A DNA stretch of 20,428 nt from a virus, in the IMG/VR virus record IMGVR_UViG_3300018424_000336, positions 1-20,428 of that record; one strand, written 5' to 3'. The translations under genes were made by a program, and so were the position numbers. The notes beneath the pieces were generated by a model. It did no database searches and was not told where the DNA came from. It worked only from the letters and a program-made list of their open reading frames with translations. Positions 8,271 to 15,721 of the stretch are shown piece after piece (position 1 is the stretch's first letter; every line of letters begins with the position of its first letter).

Positions 8271-8296
8271 AAGGGAATCCGACGCCTCACGACGTT
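8271..8296 (-). repeat. Structured leader repeat, copy 2 (GNRA hairpin upstream of scaffold gene)
   Basis: The minus-strand RNA folds as ACGTC-GTGA-GGCGT, a five-pair stem with a GNRA loop, followed by TTCCCTT. Relative to copy 1, the stem change turns a U-A into a U-G pair and the loop change keeps GNRA, so both differences preserve the fold. The element precedes the strong ribosome site of the scaffold gene. Confidence 0.7.
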
Positions 8297-8306
8297 GGGT
8301 CTTCCA

Positions 8307-8552
8307 TCAGGCGAGAGTTTTACGCTGCTCCCGCGTCAGCTTGCCGGTGCTGACCACCGACTCCAGATGACCCTTAACAAGGTCAACCGCGCGAACAAGC
8401 TGGAAAGCCTGCTCACGAGTTTCTTGTTCACTAGGGTCACTGTTTCTCCACAGGTCGAGGTAAGTCTCGATTACTGCGGTAAATGCTTCGTTCAGTAATT
8501 CATCGCGCAAAAGCGCTTCGGCGCGTTCAGCGCGGCGTTCAGCGTCCATCAT
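8307..8552 (-). CDS. Small helical protein upstream of scaffold (81 aa), function unknown
   Basis: The start at 8552 overlaps the previous stop as ATGA; a second ATG follows immediately, so residue 1 or 2 could initiate. The protein is almost wholly helical and charged (AERRAERAEALLRDELLNEAF, VIETYLDLW, EQAFQLVRAVDLVKGHLESV), with no Cys and no membrane segment. Small helical proteins in this position, just before scaffold and capsid, occur in other podovirus-type operons without an assigned function. Being part of the assembly block suggests a head-assembly helper. This is only contextual. Confidence 0.65.
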   Translation of the reverse strand: MMDAERRAERAEALLRDELLNEAFTAVIETYLDLWRNSDPSEQETREQAFQLVRAVDLVKGHLESVVSTGKLTREQRKTLA

Positions 8553-9862
8553 ACGTCCTCGCCGCCTAGACCCGCACCGTCGTCGGCGTCACCGGCATCA
8601 CCGAAACCGTCGTAGCCGTCGTCGAAAGACGCCCCGAAACCAGAGCCGAGTCCGCTATAACCGCCATAGGCATCGTCAAAAGCTGCGCCGAACGCGTCAA
8701 AGGTCGCAGTCGTCACCGCGTCACTGAATGCACCTTCGTCTACGCCCCCGGAGCCAAAGCCGCCAAAGCCGTCAAAACCACCATCCGGGTCTGGTTCATA
8801 ATCGAAGATGCTTCTGTTCTTGAATATCAGAGGCTTTATACCCTGACGCGCTAGTGACAGGGCATTGCGCGCAGCCGCAACCTTCCCATCAAATTGCTGA
8901 TTTGCGAGGGTTTCCAGATTACCCATTGTCCCGTACACGCTGACATTGCCGTAGCTATCCACAAAATTACCTGCGGAATTGTAGCCGCCGACGCCGGGGG
9001 TAAAGCCGGACAACGTGTCGCCCGTATTCGGGTCAATGCCTTCTTGGACTGATTGCATCGCCTGCGCCATATCGATGTCAAAGTAGTCTGGCACAACCCC
9101 GCTCAACACCTGACCGAAGCCAAACGGACCCGGCGAAATCGAGAACGCCTGACCGCCAATCTGGCCCGTCGAGTAGCCGGGAACGCCCTGCATCTCCATC
9201 GCCCTGTCGTAAGCAAGGTTGGACAGGTTCATCTCCGCCATTTTATCGAGCGCAAAACCCGTCCCCGGTATGCCGGTTGCCATGCCAAGCATTGTGCCAA
9301 GCATCGCTGTTGGCTTTGTAAAGGCGTCCAGTGCTTGATTGACCGTCTGTCCTACCGGCTGGCTAGTCATTTCACTGAATGAGGGCATGCTGGGCTGCGC
9401 TGCTTTGTAATTTGCAGCGGCTTGCTGGCCTGCAACACTCGCGAGGTCCGCCGGAGAATAAGCGGTCTGTTGCATGTCGAGGCCCATACTGTAGGCGTCC
9501 ATCGCCGCCTGCGACGTTGCATCGGAAAGCGGGCTGTAGCCGTAAGTCCCCGGATTGGCGTCAGCAATGTCCATGCTAAACGACGGCGCATCCATCGGAG
9601 CTTCGTCCGGTGTTGATCGGCGGTATCGTGGCTCTCTGTAGACCGGCTGCTGTACCGGCTCCGGCACATAAGGCGTGACAGCGACGTAGTCACCGCGCGG
9701 CTGTGTCACTCCGAACGCTGGCGGTTGTTCGGCGCTCAAAAACTGGCTGTTTGCCCCCGGATAGTTTGCAAGATACTGGGCGATTAGCCCCTGTCGTGCG
9801 GGCGATCCGAACACATATGGCACGGTCGGCGTAGTGTTCAGCAGGCCCAAAGGCACAACCAT
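8549..9862 (-). CDS. Large Gly/Phe/Asp-rich protein of the head block (437 aa), function unknown
   Basis: The start ATG 9862 overlaps the previous stop (TGATG). Residues about 1-110 are Pro/Tyr-rich (PYVPEPVQQPVYREPRYR) and look disordered. The middle holds a small helical/Gly segment (TAMLGTMLGMATGIPGTGFAL). The last 75 residues are a low-complexity run of FDGFGGFGSGG and FDDAYGGYSG-like pieces, highly acidic and rich in Phe, Tyr and Gly. No enzymatic motif is visible. Its place between the ART-like gene and scaffold suggests a minor head component or a carrier of disordered tails. The FG-rich acidic end could mediate weak multivalent contacts, which is inference. Confidence 0.65.
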   Translation of the reverse strand: MVVPLGLLNTTPTVPYVFGSPARQGLIAQYLANYPGANSQFLSAEQPPAFGVTQPRGDYVAVTPYVPEPVQQPVYREPRYRRSTPDEAPMDAPSFSMDIADANPGTYGYSPLSDATSQAAMDAYSMGLDMQQTAYSPADLASVAGQQAAANYKAAQPSMPSFSEMTSQPVGQTVNQALDAFTKPTAMLGTMLGMATGIPGTGFALDKMAEMNLSNLAYDRAMEMQGVPGYSTGQIGGQAFSISPGPFGFGQVLSGVVPDYFDIDMAQAMQSVQEGIDPNTGDTLSGFTPGVGGYNSAGNFVDSYGNVSVYGTMGNLETLANQQFDGKVAAARNALSLARQGIKPLIFKNRSIFDYEPDPDGGFDGFGGFGSGGVDEGAFSDAVTTATFDAFGAAFDDAYGGYSGLGSGFGASFDDGYDGFGDAGDADDGAGLGGEDV

Positions 9863-11100
9863 CAGATCACCCCTCCGCTGTACATTCCATAAAAATCGAG
9901 ACCGCCGGGGCGGCTGTCGTTGTTAGAGTTAAGAAGGCCTATCGCCGGAACACCGGGGGCCGCTTCAAACGTCTCATCGTTGCGCTGCAAGACCTTCGTG
10001 CGGTCAAGCACATCTTGGTCCCATACAACGAAATTGCGGGTCCGCTCTGGCGACAGGCCCTTTATCCGAGCGCCTCGGCTTTTCTCGTCGAAGTAGCGCA
10101 GGCCGGGGACACCGGCTTCGCGCATCGCGGCTGCTGCCTCATTCTCACCGAGCTGCTGGCGCATGCGGAACCAAATGTCGCCGCCCGCCATCTTGTCGGG
10201 GTTGTCGGGCATAAAGCCCAGTTTTGTGATCGCGTCCTGCACGACCTTCGGCTGCGCGCTGATCGGCGCGTTGTAGTCTAAGAGCTTGGCAGCGTCGGCG
10301 TCGGGGATGTCGAGCTTGTAGAGGGTGCCGTTGTTGGGTTTGATGCGGTCTTTATATTTCTTGGCAACAGCCAGTTGAGCTTCGTAAGTGCCGCGTAACG
10401 CCTTTAAAATTTCATCGGTTTCGGGATCGGCATCGCTTTTTGGGTACAGGTCAAGCTGTGATTTCAGCTTTGCTATGATTGAGTCCATGTCGCCCGAAAT
10501 CACGCTTGAATCCAAGTCTTTAATTATTTCTTGGAGGTAGGCTGCGTCCTGTTCCGGGATATCAAAATCTTGCGCGACTTTTTTTGCGTCAAAAGATGAT
10601 GCCGATGGCAGAGGCATACCGTCTAGTGATTGCAGACGACGCGCTTGTGTTAAATCATCTCTGTAGCCGCGCCCTACATCTCGCGATTCCGCACTATAGA
10701 AACCCCGCCCATACGCTTGCGCGCCCTCGCCCGTTCCCATCTTGTCGAGGCGCGGACGGCCCTGCGGAAAACCCGGTTCAGGCTTAAATAAGTTTGGCGT
10801 GCCGTGAAACGCGTTCATGCCTAACGCGCCGGTTGGTATCCGGTTCAGCAACCCTGCGGGTGAGAAGTCCATCACGTCGCCGACCAGTAAGCCCGGAGCG
10901 CGTTTACCGCGTGCCATCTGGCCCATCCGAACGGCGGAGTTTCCGACATCGCGGAGTAGCCCCGGAAACGCGAGTTCTGGCGTTACATCAGTGTCCAGTT
11001 CATCGACGTCCAACGTGTTTCGCATACGAAACGGCAAAATGGTCGCGTAGTCGTAGTTCGGATCATTCAGCGGTGCGTCGCTCAACAGACCGTTCGCCAT
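9862..11100 (-). CDS. ADP-ribosyltransferase-like (polyvalent-protein ART type) virion-block protein (412 aa)
   Basis: I place the start at ATG 11100 (MANGLLSDAPLND), one base overlapping the previous stop, with AAGG about 9 bases upstream. Residues 97-150 carry the hallmark of ART-like domains in phage polyvalent proteins: AFHGTPN with His99, then GTGEGAQAYGRGFYSAE with Tyr135, then GYRDDL. The domain appears to close near the C terminus with VPGLRYFDEKSRG and RNFVVWD. An insertion of about 120 helical residues lies between. These enzymes use NAD+ to modify target proteins. In phages such domains are often injected or act on host proteins at the start of infection. His and Tyr are visible; the catalytic Glu cannot be assigned confidently, so activity is not certain. 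Confidence 0.65.
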   Translation of the reverse strand: MANGLLSDAPLNDPNYDYATILPFRMRNTLDVDELDTDVTPELAFPGLLRDVGNSAVRMGQMARGKRAPGLLVGDVMDFSPAGLLNRIPTGALGMNAFHGTPNLFKPEPGFPQGRPRLDKMGTGEGAQAYGRGFYSAESRDVGRGYRDDLTQARRLQSLDGMPLPSASSFDAKKVAQDFDIPEQDAAYLQEIIKDLDSSVISGDMDSIIAKLKSQLDLYPKSDADPETDEILKALRGTYEAQLAVAKKYKDRIKPNNGTLYKLDIPDADAAKLLDYNAPISAQPKVVQDAITKLGFMPDNPDKMAGGDIWFRMRQQLGENEAAAAMREAGVPGLRYFDEKSRGARIKGLSPERTRNFVVWDQDVLDRTKVLQRNDETFEAAPGVPAIGLLNSNNDSRPGGLDFYGMYSGGVI

Positions 11101-11372
11101 CACCACTTTACCTTGTTCGCCCACCAAGCCGGTGACATCTTGCCCCTTGCGATATTCTTTGCGTGGCGTTTCTTGAACGAATTACGACGCGCCTTTTCGC
11201 TTGCCGTCTTCGGGTTTTTTCCTGCCCCCGACACACCCTGCTGTCCGAAACGGATCAGCTTGATCTTGTCGCCTTCTTTGGCAAGCACGGCGTGGCTTTT
11301 AGTGGGGTGCTTCGGCGTCCGTTTGGGTTTGTTAAATCCCGAAAACGTCTCGGAGCCGCGTTTAACCGTCAT
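11100..11372 (-). CDS. Small strongly basic phage protein (90 aa), function unknown
   Basis: The ATG at 11372 overlaps the previous stop as ATGA, and its own stop overlaps the next start as TGATG. The protein is very basic: NKPKRTPKHPTKSHAVL, then AKEGDKIKLIRFGQQGVSGAG, and a Lys/Arg-rich helix (ASEKARRNSFKKRHAKN) ending PAWWANKVKW. The Trp-rich, basic end recalls small proteins seen in head modules of several large and short-tailed phages, with no function known to me. It may bind DNA or capsid and might be packaged. It is tightly coupled to the acyltransferase and the ART-like gene. Confidence 0.7.
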   Translation of the reverse strand: MTVKRGSETFSGFNKPKRTPKHPTKSHAVLAKEGDKIKLIRFGQQGVSGAGKNPKTASEKARRNSFKKRHAKNIARGKMSPAWWANKVKW

Positions 11373-11494
11373 TTCTTTTTGCTGGCTTTCTTTCCGCCAT
11401 AGGAAACCTTGCGGCCTGTCTTGTTCGCCGCCTTGCGAGCAGCGGCCATGCCCTTCTTCGTGTAGGAATATTTCTTCTTACCAACCATCGGCAT
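11369..11494 (-). CDS. Tiny lysine-rich protein (41 aa)
   Basis: The start is ATG 11494, with AAGGAG 8 bases upstream; a second ATG lies two codons on. An open frame continues further upstream without a ribosome site and inside the acyltransferase gene, so I reject the longer form. Of 41 residues, 13 are Lys and 2 Arg, in clusters (VGKKKYSYTKKG, GGKKASKKK). It resembles a short histone-like or condensing peptide. The gene overlaps the end of the acyltransferase by 17 bases and the next basic gene by 4. Its abundant lysines make it a candidate, untested, as substrate of that enzyme. Confidence 0.65.
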   Translation of the reverse strand: MPMVGKKKYSYTKKGMAAARKAANKTGRKVSYGGKKASKKK

Positions 11495-11960
11495 AGTCGC
11501 TCTCCTTGCGAGTAAAGTGTCCGAACCGTCGCCGGTCGGAGCGGTTATTCCTAATAATGTTCGCCCGTGTGTTCGGGTATCGATCCGACAACATCCTGCG
11601 GATGTCCCGGACCATTCTTTGCACGCCACCAAACGGTGCGATCATGTCAATGACCCACAACTCAGCACCGCTGTGAAAGTCATCCGGCGTCAGCTTCCGG
11701 TTGCCGGTCACATATGCCTCAATGCTGTCCGGTGACATCAGCGCCCAAGTCACGAACCCTATCGCCCAGTCGTCTCGCGGGCTGAGAAACCCGTCCGGGT
11801 ACTCGCTCGCCATGAATACGCGGTACTGGTTCAAAGTCAGTGGAGGCCAGTACAAGCGGCCTATGTCGTAAACGCTGTAGTCGTGATGCTGCGGTGAGTG
11901 ACTTGACAGGCTCACCATGTACCCAAGGTCGCGGTGCAGACTAGACGACAGATCGGACAT
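11478..11960 (-). CDS. HlyC/RtxC-family toxin-activating lysine acyltransferase homologue (160 aa)
   Basis: The start is ATG 11960, overlapping the portal end by 20 bases. The protein follows the HlyC layout. SPQHHDYSV with His25 lines up with SPLHRNW of HlyC, whose His23 is catalytic. NQYRVF follows, then GFVTWALMS. Then WVIDMIAPFGG matches the WFIDWIAPFGD signature, with Asp105 as the second catalytic residue, followed by a basic region (RDIRRML, NIIRNNR). The length also fits the family (about 170 aa). HlyC-type enzymes move a fatty acid from acyl carrier protein to a lysine on an RTX toxin. No RTX toxin is visible here. Location between portal and other head genes suggests that a virion or host protein is acylated. 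I am confident of the family but not of the target. Confidence 0.85.
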   Translation of the reverse strand: MSDLSSSLHRDLGYMVSLSSHSPQHHDYSVYDIGRLYWPPLTLNQYRVFMASEYPDGFLSPRDDWAIGFVTWALMSPDSIEAYVTGNRKLTPDDFHSGAELWVIDMIAPFGGVQRMVRDIRRMLSDRYPNTRANIIRNNRSDRRRFGHFTRKESDYADGW

Positions 11961-13995
11961 TCATCCCCTGTTCGCCCACCTGCGTCGTCGCCTTGAAGTT
12001 CTTCAGCCCGATCTCTGCCTGAAGCTCGGCCCGTTTCAACTCCATCTGCATTTCGAGCTTCTCACGCTCCAACTGAAGCTCTGCTGCCATCTTCTCGCGC
12101 TCCAGCGCGATATCCGCTTGCAACTTGGCTCTTTCGATTTCGATGTCCGCCATCGCCTTTTGCATGTCAGGGTCCGGCTTGGGCTGCTGTGGCTGCTGCT
12201 GCATCTCATTGCCACCAGCCCGGACGTACTCATCCACGCCTTTGAAACCTGCAAGCTCGACCATGCGGCGCAGCGTGTTGCGATATTCCTCGACACCAAC
12301 CAGCGGGTTATCAGGGCCGACCTGTAGAAGGATTTGCTCCTGCTTGGATGCAATCATGCCAAGCATTGCCATCTGCTGGTCTTTGGAGTTCGTCCCGAGG
12401 CCAACATTGATGGAGATATCCATCATGTGGTTCCACTGCTCCGGGTCCATGCGAACGAACTCGTTCCGCAAACGGATTACCTTTTCCCGCGTCTCATACT
12501 GGCAGGCCAGCTTCAACATCAGCTTGAACATCCGTTTGACGCCGGTCTCGGCAAAGTTCCGGGCAATCAACTCCAGCTTTGACATTGCTGCCTGCTGCAT
12601 CGCGGCAATGGCGGTCGCCGTGGTGTTTTGCAAGACGTTCGGGTCCAAACCGGACGCGCCTTGTCCTACCGTTCGCTCGTCACGGACGTTGTCGAAATAC
12701 TCAAGCAGCGGGTAGACGTTGCCGATCATGTTCTGCACGACCAGAGGCTGGATTGCTCCGGGGTTCTTCACCCGAATAATGCCACCCGCTCGGTTGGTGA
12801 GAACATCGTCAAGGTTCGCCTGCCCCTCTTGGACGATCATGCGCGAGTTGTTGGTCATGTATGCATTGTCGAGCATCTGGCGCGTCAGGACGCTTTTCAG
12901 ACGCTGGATCGGCATCACCAAATCAGCCACCGACCGGCCAAAGAACCTGTGCGGAACCGGGATCGGGCAGATCGTGGCAAAAGGCACCTCGTCAACCGTC
13001 TCATTGTCGAGGATTTCGTTACCCGCAATCGTGACCTTGCGCCACGTCGCTACGCCATCGTCCTCGTAATCAATCTTGATATAGCACTCGTAGACCGTGA
13101 TCTCGCGCATAGCAGGGTCTTTGCTGTCAGCGCTTGGCACCTCGCCGTCGCCATAACGATTGAGGCGCTCTTCCTCAAACGTGAGGTCAGACCCGGTTGG
13201 TAGCGACTCAACAATATCGCGGTCATAGCCCATCTCGATCAGATCGGAGACGGTCTTCAGCACCTGATGCGCCATAAACGGCGCGTCTTCCAGCGTAGTT
13301 GCTCGCTTGGAGATGAGGAACTCTTCCGGCGGCACCGCCTCAACAACGATGCGGCCATCATTCTCCGTGCGACGATACTTAACGTCGTAGACCATCGGCG
13401 CAGGCATGGTAAGCGCAAGACCGTCCTCGTCCTGCATCTGGTTGCCCATCGGGTCCATCATCGGCATTTCTGGTGCCATCGGGTCCGGTCGCTCGACCTG
13501 CGACAGGATTTCTACTTCGTCGTCGTCAGCAAGCATGAGCAGTTGGGACTCGCTCATGTCCCTCTGTTCGTGCTCAGTCACTTCATCGTTATCGTTCCAG
13601 TAAATTTTCGCCACACCGATCTTGGAGAGCAGCGCGTCTCGGAACATCGTCTCAAGAACCATGAATCCCGGATTGTTTCGGTAGAACGACCAGTTTAGGA
13701 AATCTTCGACCTGTTCTGCGTAGGGTTCGTCTTCCTCACCTTCCGGGATCACCTCCACGACCTTGTCCGATGAGGTAAATATCCGCATCAAAGATGGCAT
13801 CATGGTTTCGACTACATCCGAGACGTCGCTCGACACAAAAGACGACAGCCCTTCGATCTCATCGCCAAACGGCTCGCCGTTGTAATATTTCAGAGCATCG
13901 GCGCGGTCCTCGGTGATCTCGGTGCCAACAAAGCCGATGGCATCTTCGATCTCCGCATTGACGATGCTTTTCAGTTCATGGTCTGAAAGGCTCAC
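11941..13995 (-). CDS. Portal protein, P22-like (684 aa)
   Basis: The start is GTG 13995 in a GTGA overlap with the terminase stop, with a GGGGGA-like site just upstream. The long sequence has a typical podovirus portal pattern: NAEIEDAIGFVGTEITEDRADALKYYNG, SDVVETMMPSLMRIF, a central QRLKSVLTRQMLDNAYMTN, and GLDPNVLQNTTATAIAAM. The last 80 residues form a charged coiled coil (IEIERAKLQADIALEREKM and on), a feature of long podovirus portals. The portal forms the twelve-subunit DNA entry ring and binds terminase, scaffold and adaptor. The length (684 aa) is near that of P22 portal (about 725 aa). The order terS-terL-portal is standard. Confidence 0.92.
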   Translation of the reverse strand: MSLSDHELKSIVNAEIEDAIGFVGTEITEDRADALKYYNGEPFGDEIEGLSSFVSSDVSDVVETMMPSLMRIFTSSDKVVEVIPEGEEDEPYAEQVEDFLNWSFYRNNPGFMVLETMFRDALLSKIGVAKIYWNDNDEVTEHEQRDMSESQLLMLADDDEVEILSQVERPDPMAPEMPMMDPMGNQMQDEDGLALTMPAPMVYDVKYRRTENDGRIVVEAVPPEEFLISKRATTLEDAPFMAHQVLKTVSDLIEMGYDRDIVESLPTGSDLTFEEERLNRYGDGEVPSADSKDPAMREITVYECYIKIDYEDDGVATWRKVTIAGNEILDNETVDEVPFATICPIPVPHRFFGRSVADLVMPIQRLKSVLTRQMLDNAYMTNNSRMIVQEGQANLDDVLTNRAGGIIRVKNPGAIQPLVVQNMIGNVYPLLEYFDNVRDERTVGQGASGLDPNVLQNTTATAIAAMQQAAMSKLELIARNFAETGVKRMFKLMLKLACQYETREKVIRLRNEFVRMDPEQWNHMMDISINVGLGTNSKDQQMAMLGMIASKQEQILLQVGPDNPLVGVEEYRNTLRRMVELAGFKGVDEYVRAGGNEMQQQPQQPKPDPDMQKAMADIEIERAKLQADIALEREKMAAELQLEREKLEMQMELKRAELQAEIGLKNFKATTQVGEQGMNVRSVV

Positions 13996-15269
13996 ACAAT
14001 CCCCCGATTATCGTAAGAAATCGCACGCGACCACTCGCCGCTGACATCTCGCAACCCAACCGCGAGATATCGCAACGCGTCAGCGCTATGCGATGTCCAA
14101 TCATGCAAGGGCCGTAGCTGGAACACCTTGCGTTTTTCATCAAATACCGTCCTGTATTGGCGGATCGCCTCAAGGAGGTGCTTACAGTCTTGGTCTATCC
14201 AGAGGCGCGGAAAGATACGTCGGACCGCGTTTATTCCGTCGTCCACACCCAACTGCGGCACAACAACCGGATCAATGCCCAAGCCCTGCAAGGACTCAAT
14301 CCGGGAACGCCCGCTGGATAGTTCTTTCACCCGCACATCGTGCGGAAAGTAATGCTCGCCAAGCTGCCAACCGTTTTCGTCGGCGCGGCGGCGAATTTCT
14401 CCGACATACCAATCAAGGCCCACCCCGGACCCTTCAAAGTGGTCGATGACGTGTATTTCCTGACCACACTGCTGGAACAGGATCACCGCCGTTGCGTCAC
14501 CGATGCCCAAGTCCCACGCCGTGTTTACAAGGGCGTGTGCATCGTGCGGCACATTGCAGACACGGCCTTCCGCCTCCGCCTGCTCAATCTCTCTCGCGTA
14601 GTACGCACCCTGCACAGCCGCTTGGAAGCTGCACTCATACTCCTGATTGTACGCATCGCTCGACATCATTGAGCGCGCTGCGTGGAGTTCAGACTCCGGC
14701 AAGATGCCGCTCTCGGACGCCTTCAGCGCCATCGAGAACCATTCGGGGTCCGTCGTGGCGTTGTCGTATATATCCCAGAACGTGTTCCGACCCTTCGGCG
14801 TGCCGATAAAAGTGGCACGACCATTCCTGTCCGACAGGCAGGCTCGTATGACCTCCGTCCAAGCGCGCGGGTCCATGTCCGCGAACTCATCCAACACAAT
14901 GGCATCCAAGCCGATGCCTCGAAGCCGGTCGTAATTATCAGCCCCGTAAAGCCTTAACCGCGCCCCGGTCGGGAAATCGACCCGAAGCTCGCTCTCGTTG
15001 TAAGTCACCCCCGGTATGGCGCGAGTGAAGTCCTTGGCGTACTGCCAAGCAATGTCACGCGCCTGCACCAGAAACGGCGCGATATAGGCGACACGCGGGT
15101 TCTCATGCTGACAGGTCAGCGCCGAACGTATCAGGTCGTTTATGCAGGCAACGGTCTTACCAGCGCGGCGATGCGCTACCAGACAGGCCCAACGGTGCTT
15201 TCGTTCGTGAAAGCCTACAAATTGTCGTCGGGGCTTGTATCCGATTCGGACTCGGACTGTGCCGCCCAT
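13992..15269 (-). CDS. terL: Terminase large subunit (425 aa), packaging ATPase and nuclease
   Basis: ATG 15269 overlaps the small terminase gene by 55 bases. The ATPase domain has a variant Walker A, HRRAGKT (33-39), and Walker B IVLDE with Asp127/Glu128, then the coupling motif IGTPKG (155-160). The nuclease domain has acidic candidates in AWDLGIGDAT (Asp253), FPHDVR (Asp311) and HSADALRYL (Asp397), an RNase H-like arrangement. It pumps DNA into the prohead and cuts unit lengths. At 425 residues it is compact, with little N-terminal extension. The assignment is very secure. Confidence 0.96.
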   Translation of the reverse strand: MGGTVRVRIGYKPRRQFVGFHERKHRWACLVAHRRAGKTVACINDLIRSALTCQHENPRVAYIAPFLVQARDIAWQYAKDFTRAIPGVTYNESELRVDFPTGARLRLYGADNYDRLRGIGLDAIVLDEFADMDPRAWTEVIRACLSDRNGRATFIGTPKGRNTFWDIYDNATTDPEWFSMALKASESGILPESELHAARSMMSSDAYNQEYECSFQAAVQGAYYAREIEQAEAEGRVCNVPHDAHALVNTAWDLGIGDATAVILFQQCGQEIHVIDHFEGSGVGLDWYVGEIRRRADENGWQLGEHYFPHDVRVKELSSGRSRIESLQGLGIDPVVVPQLGVDDGINAVRRIFPRLWIDQDCKHLLEAIRQYRTVFDEKRKVFQLRPLHDWTSHSADALRYLAVGLRDVSGEWSRAISYDNRGIV

Positions 15270-15490
15270 TCAATCACCATCTTCATAGGACCGCCGTCAT
15301 CGCCAGTCATTTCTACCGACGTCAGATCGGGCAGTGTTTTTTTCAGCAGGACCTCTGTTGCACGGATTTGCGTAGGCGTCATTTCGACCTCGCCAAGTGC
15401 ATGATTTTGCAGGCGATTTAACAACTGACTTGCTTGGATTTTTGCACGCGTTTCGTCGTCGTGCCTGATCTTGCGTATCCGTGCCGCCAT
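15215..15490 (-). CDS. terS: Terminase small subunit (91 aa)
   Basis: ATG 15490 follows the stop of the 58-aa ORF by one base (TGACATG), so it is probably coupled to it. The protein, ARIRKIRHDDETRAKIQASQ then NRLQNHALGEVEMTPTQIRAT and VLLKKTLPDLTSVE, matches small terminase-like proteins I have seen in many phages. The basic head may bind DNA. The acidic Ser/Asp C terminus probably contacts the large subunit. The family recognises packaging-start sites and feeds DNA to TerL. The gene directly precedes terL with a 55-base overlap. Confidence 0.85.
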   Translation of the reverse strand: MAARIRKIRHDDETRAKIQASQLLNRLQNHALGEVEMTPTQIRATEVLLKKTLPDLTSVEMTGDDGGPMKMVIEWAAQSESESDTSPDDNL

Positions 15491-15491
15491 G

Positions 15492-15668
15492 TCAGTGGAC
15501 TAAGCCACCCCCCTCACCGCCATCTATCTCTTCAATAAACCACTCAGAGAATTCAACCGCCTCTTCAGCGTCCTCAAAACCCTCGAACACCACAACGACA
15601 CGGCAATCGTCACCTTCCTCGTGGCGTTCGACAAAGACTGAAAAATACGTTGGAAAGGCATCATCCAT
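15492..15668 (-). CDS. Small acidic ORF heading the late operon (58 aa)
   Basis: This short frame starts at ATG 15668 and ends one base before the terS start. The product is acidic and well behaved: MDDAFPTYFSVFVERHEEG, then DDCRVVVVFEGFEDAEEA and SEWFIEEIDGGEGG, with two alternating strand-like stretches and an acidic tail. The ribosome site is only a modest GAGAAG. Close coupling to terS and clean amino-acid use suggest a real gene; I do not recognise a family. It is the first gene after the late-leader hairpin at 15685-15721. Confidence 0.6.
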   Translation of the reverse strand: MDDAFPTYFSVFVERHEEGDDCRVVVVFEGFEDAEEAVEFSEWFIEEIDGGEGGGLVH

Positions 15669-15684
15669 CACTTCTCACAAAACA

Positions 15685-15721
15685 GCCCCGCCAAGGGGAA
15701 AGGACAAAACCTTGACGGGGC
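15685..15721 (-). terminator. Hairpin in the late-operon leader (terminator / antitermination target)
   Basis: Arms at 15685-15696 and 15110-type spacing upstream, namely 15685-15696 paired with 15110+600 (15710-15721), form a 12-pair stem with one U-G pair in minus-strand RNA and a 13-nt loop. The sequence after it on that strand is CTGTTTTGTGAG, a short T-rich tract. It stands 17 bases before the first late gene, where lambdoid phages keep a terminator that a late antiterminator overrides. Confidence 0.55.

Noticed and set aside
8271-8296. Leader repeat as a T7-type phage promoter
   Set aside because: The copies lack a T7-like consensus, no single-subunit polymerase gene is visible here, and the differences between copies preserve an RNA stem and GNRA loop instead.
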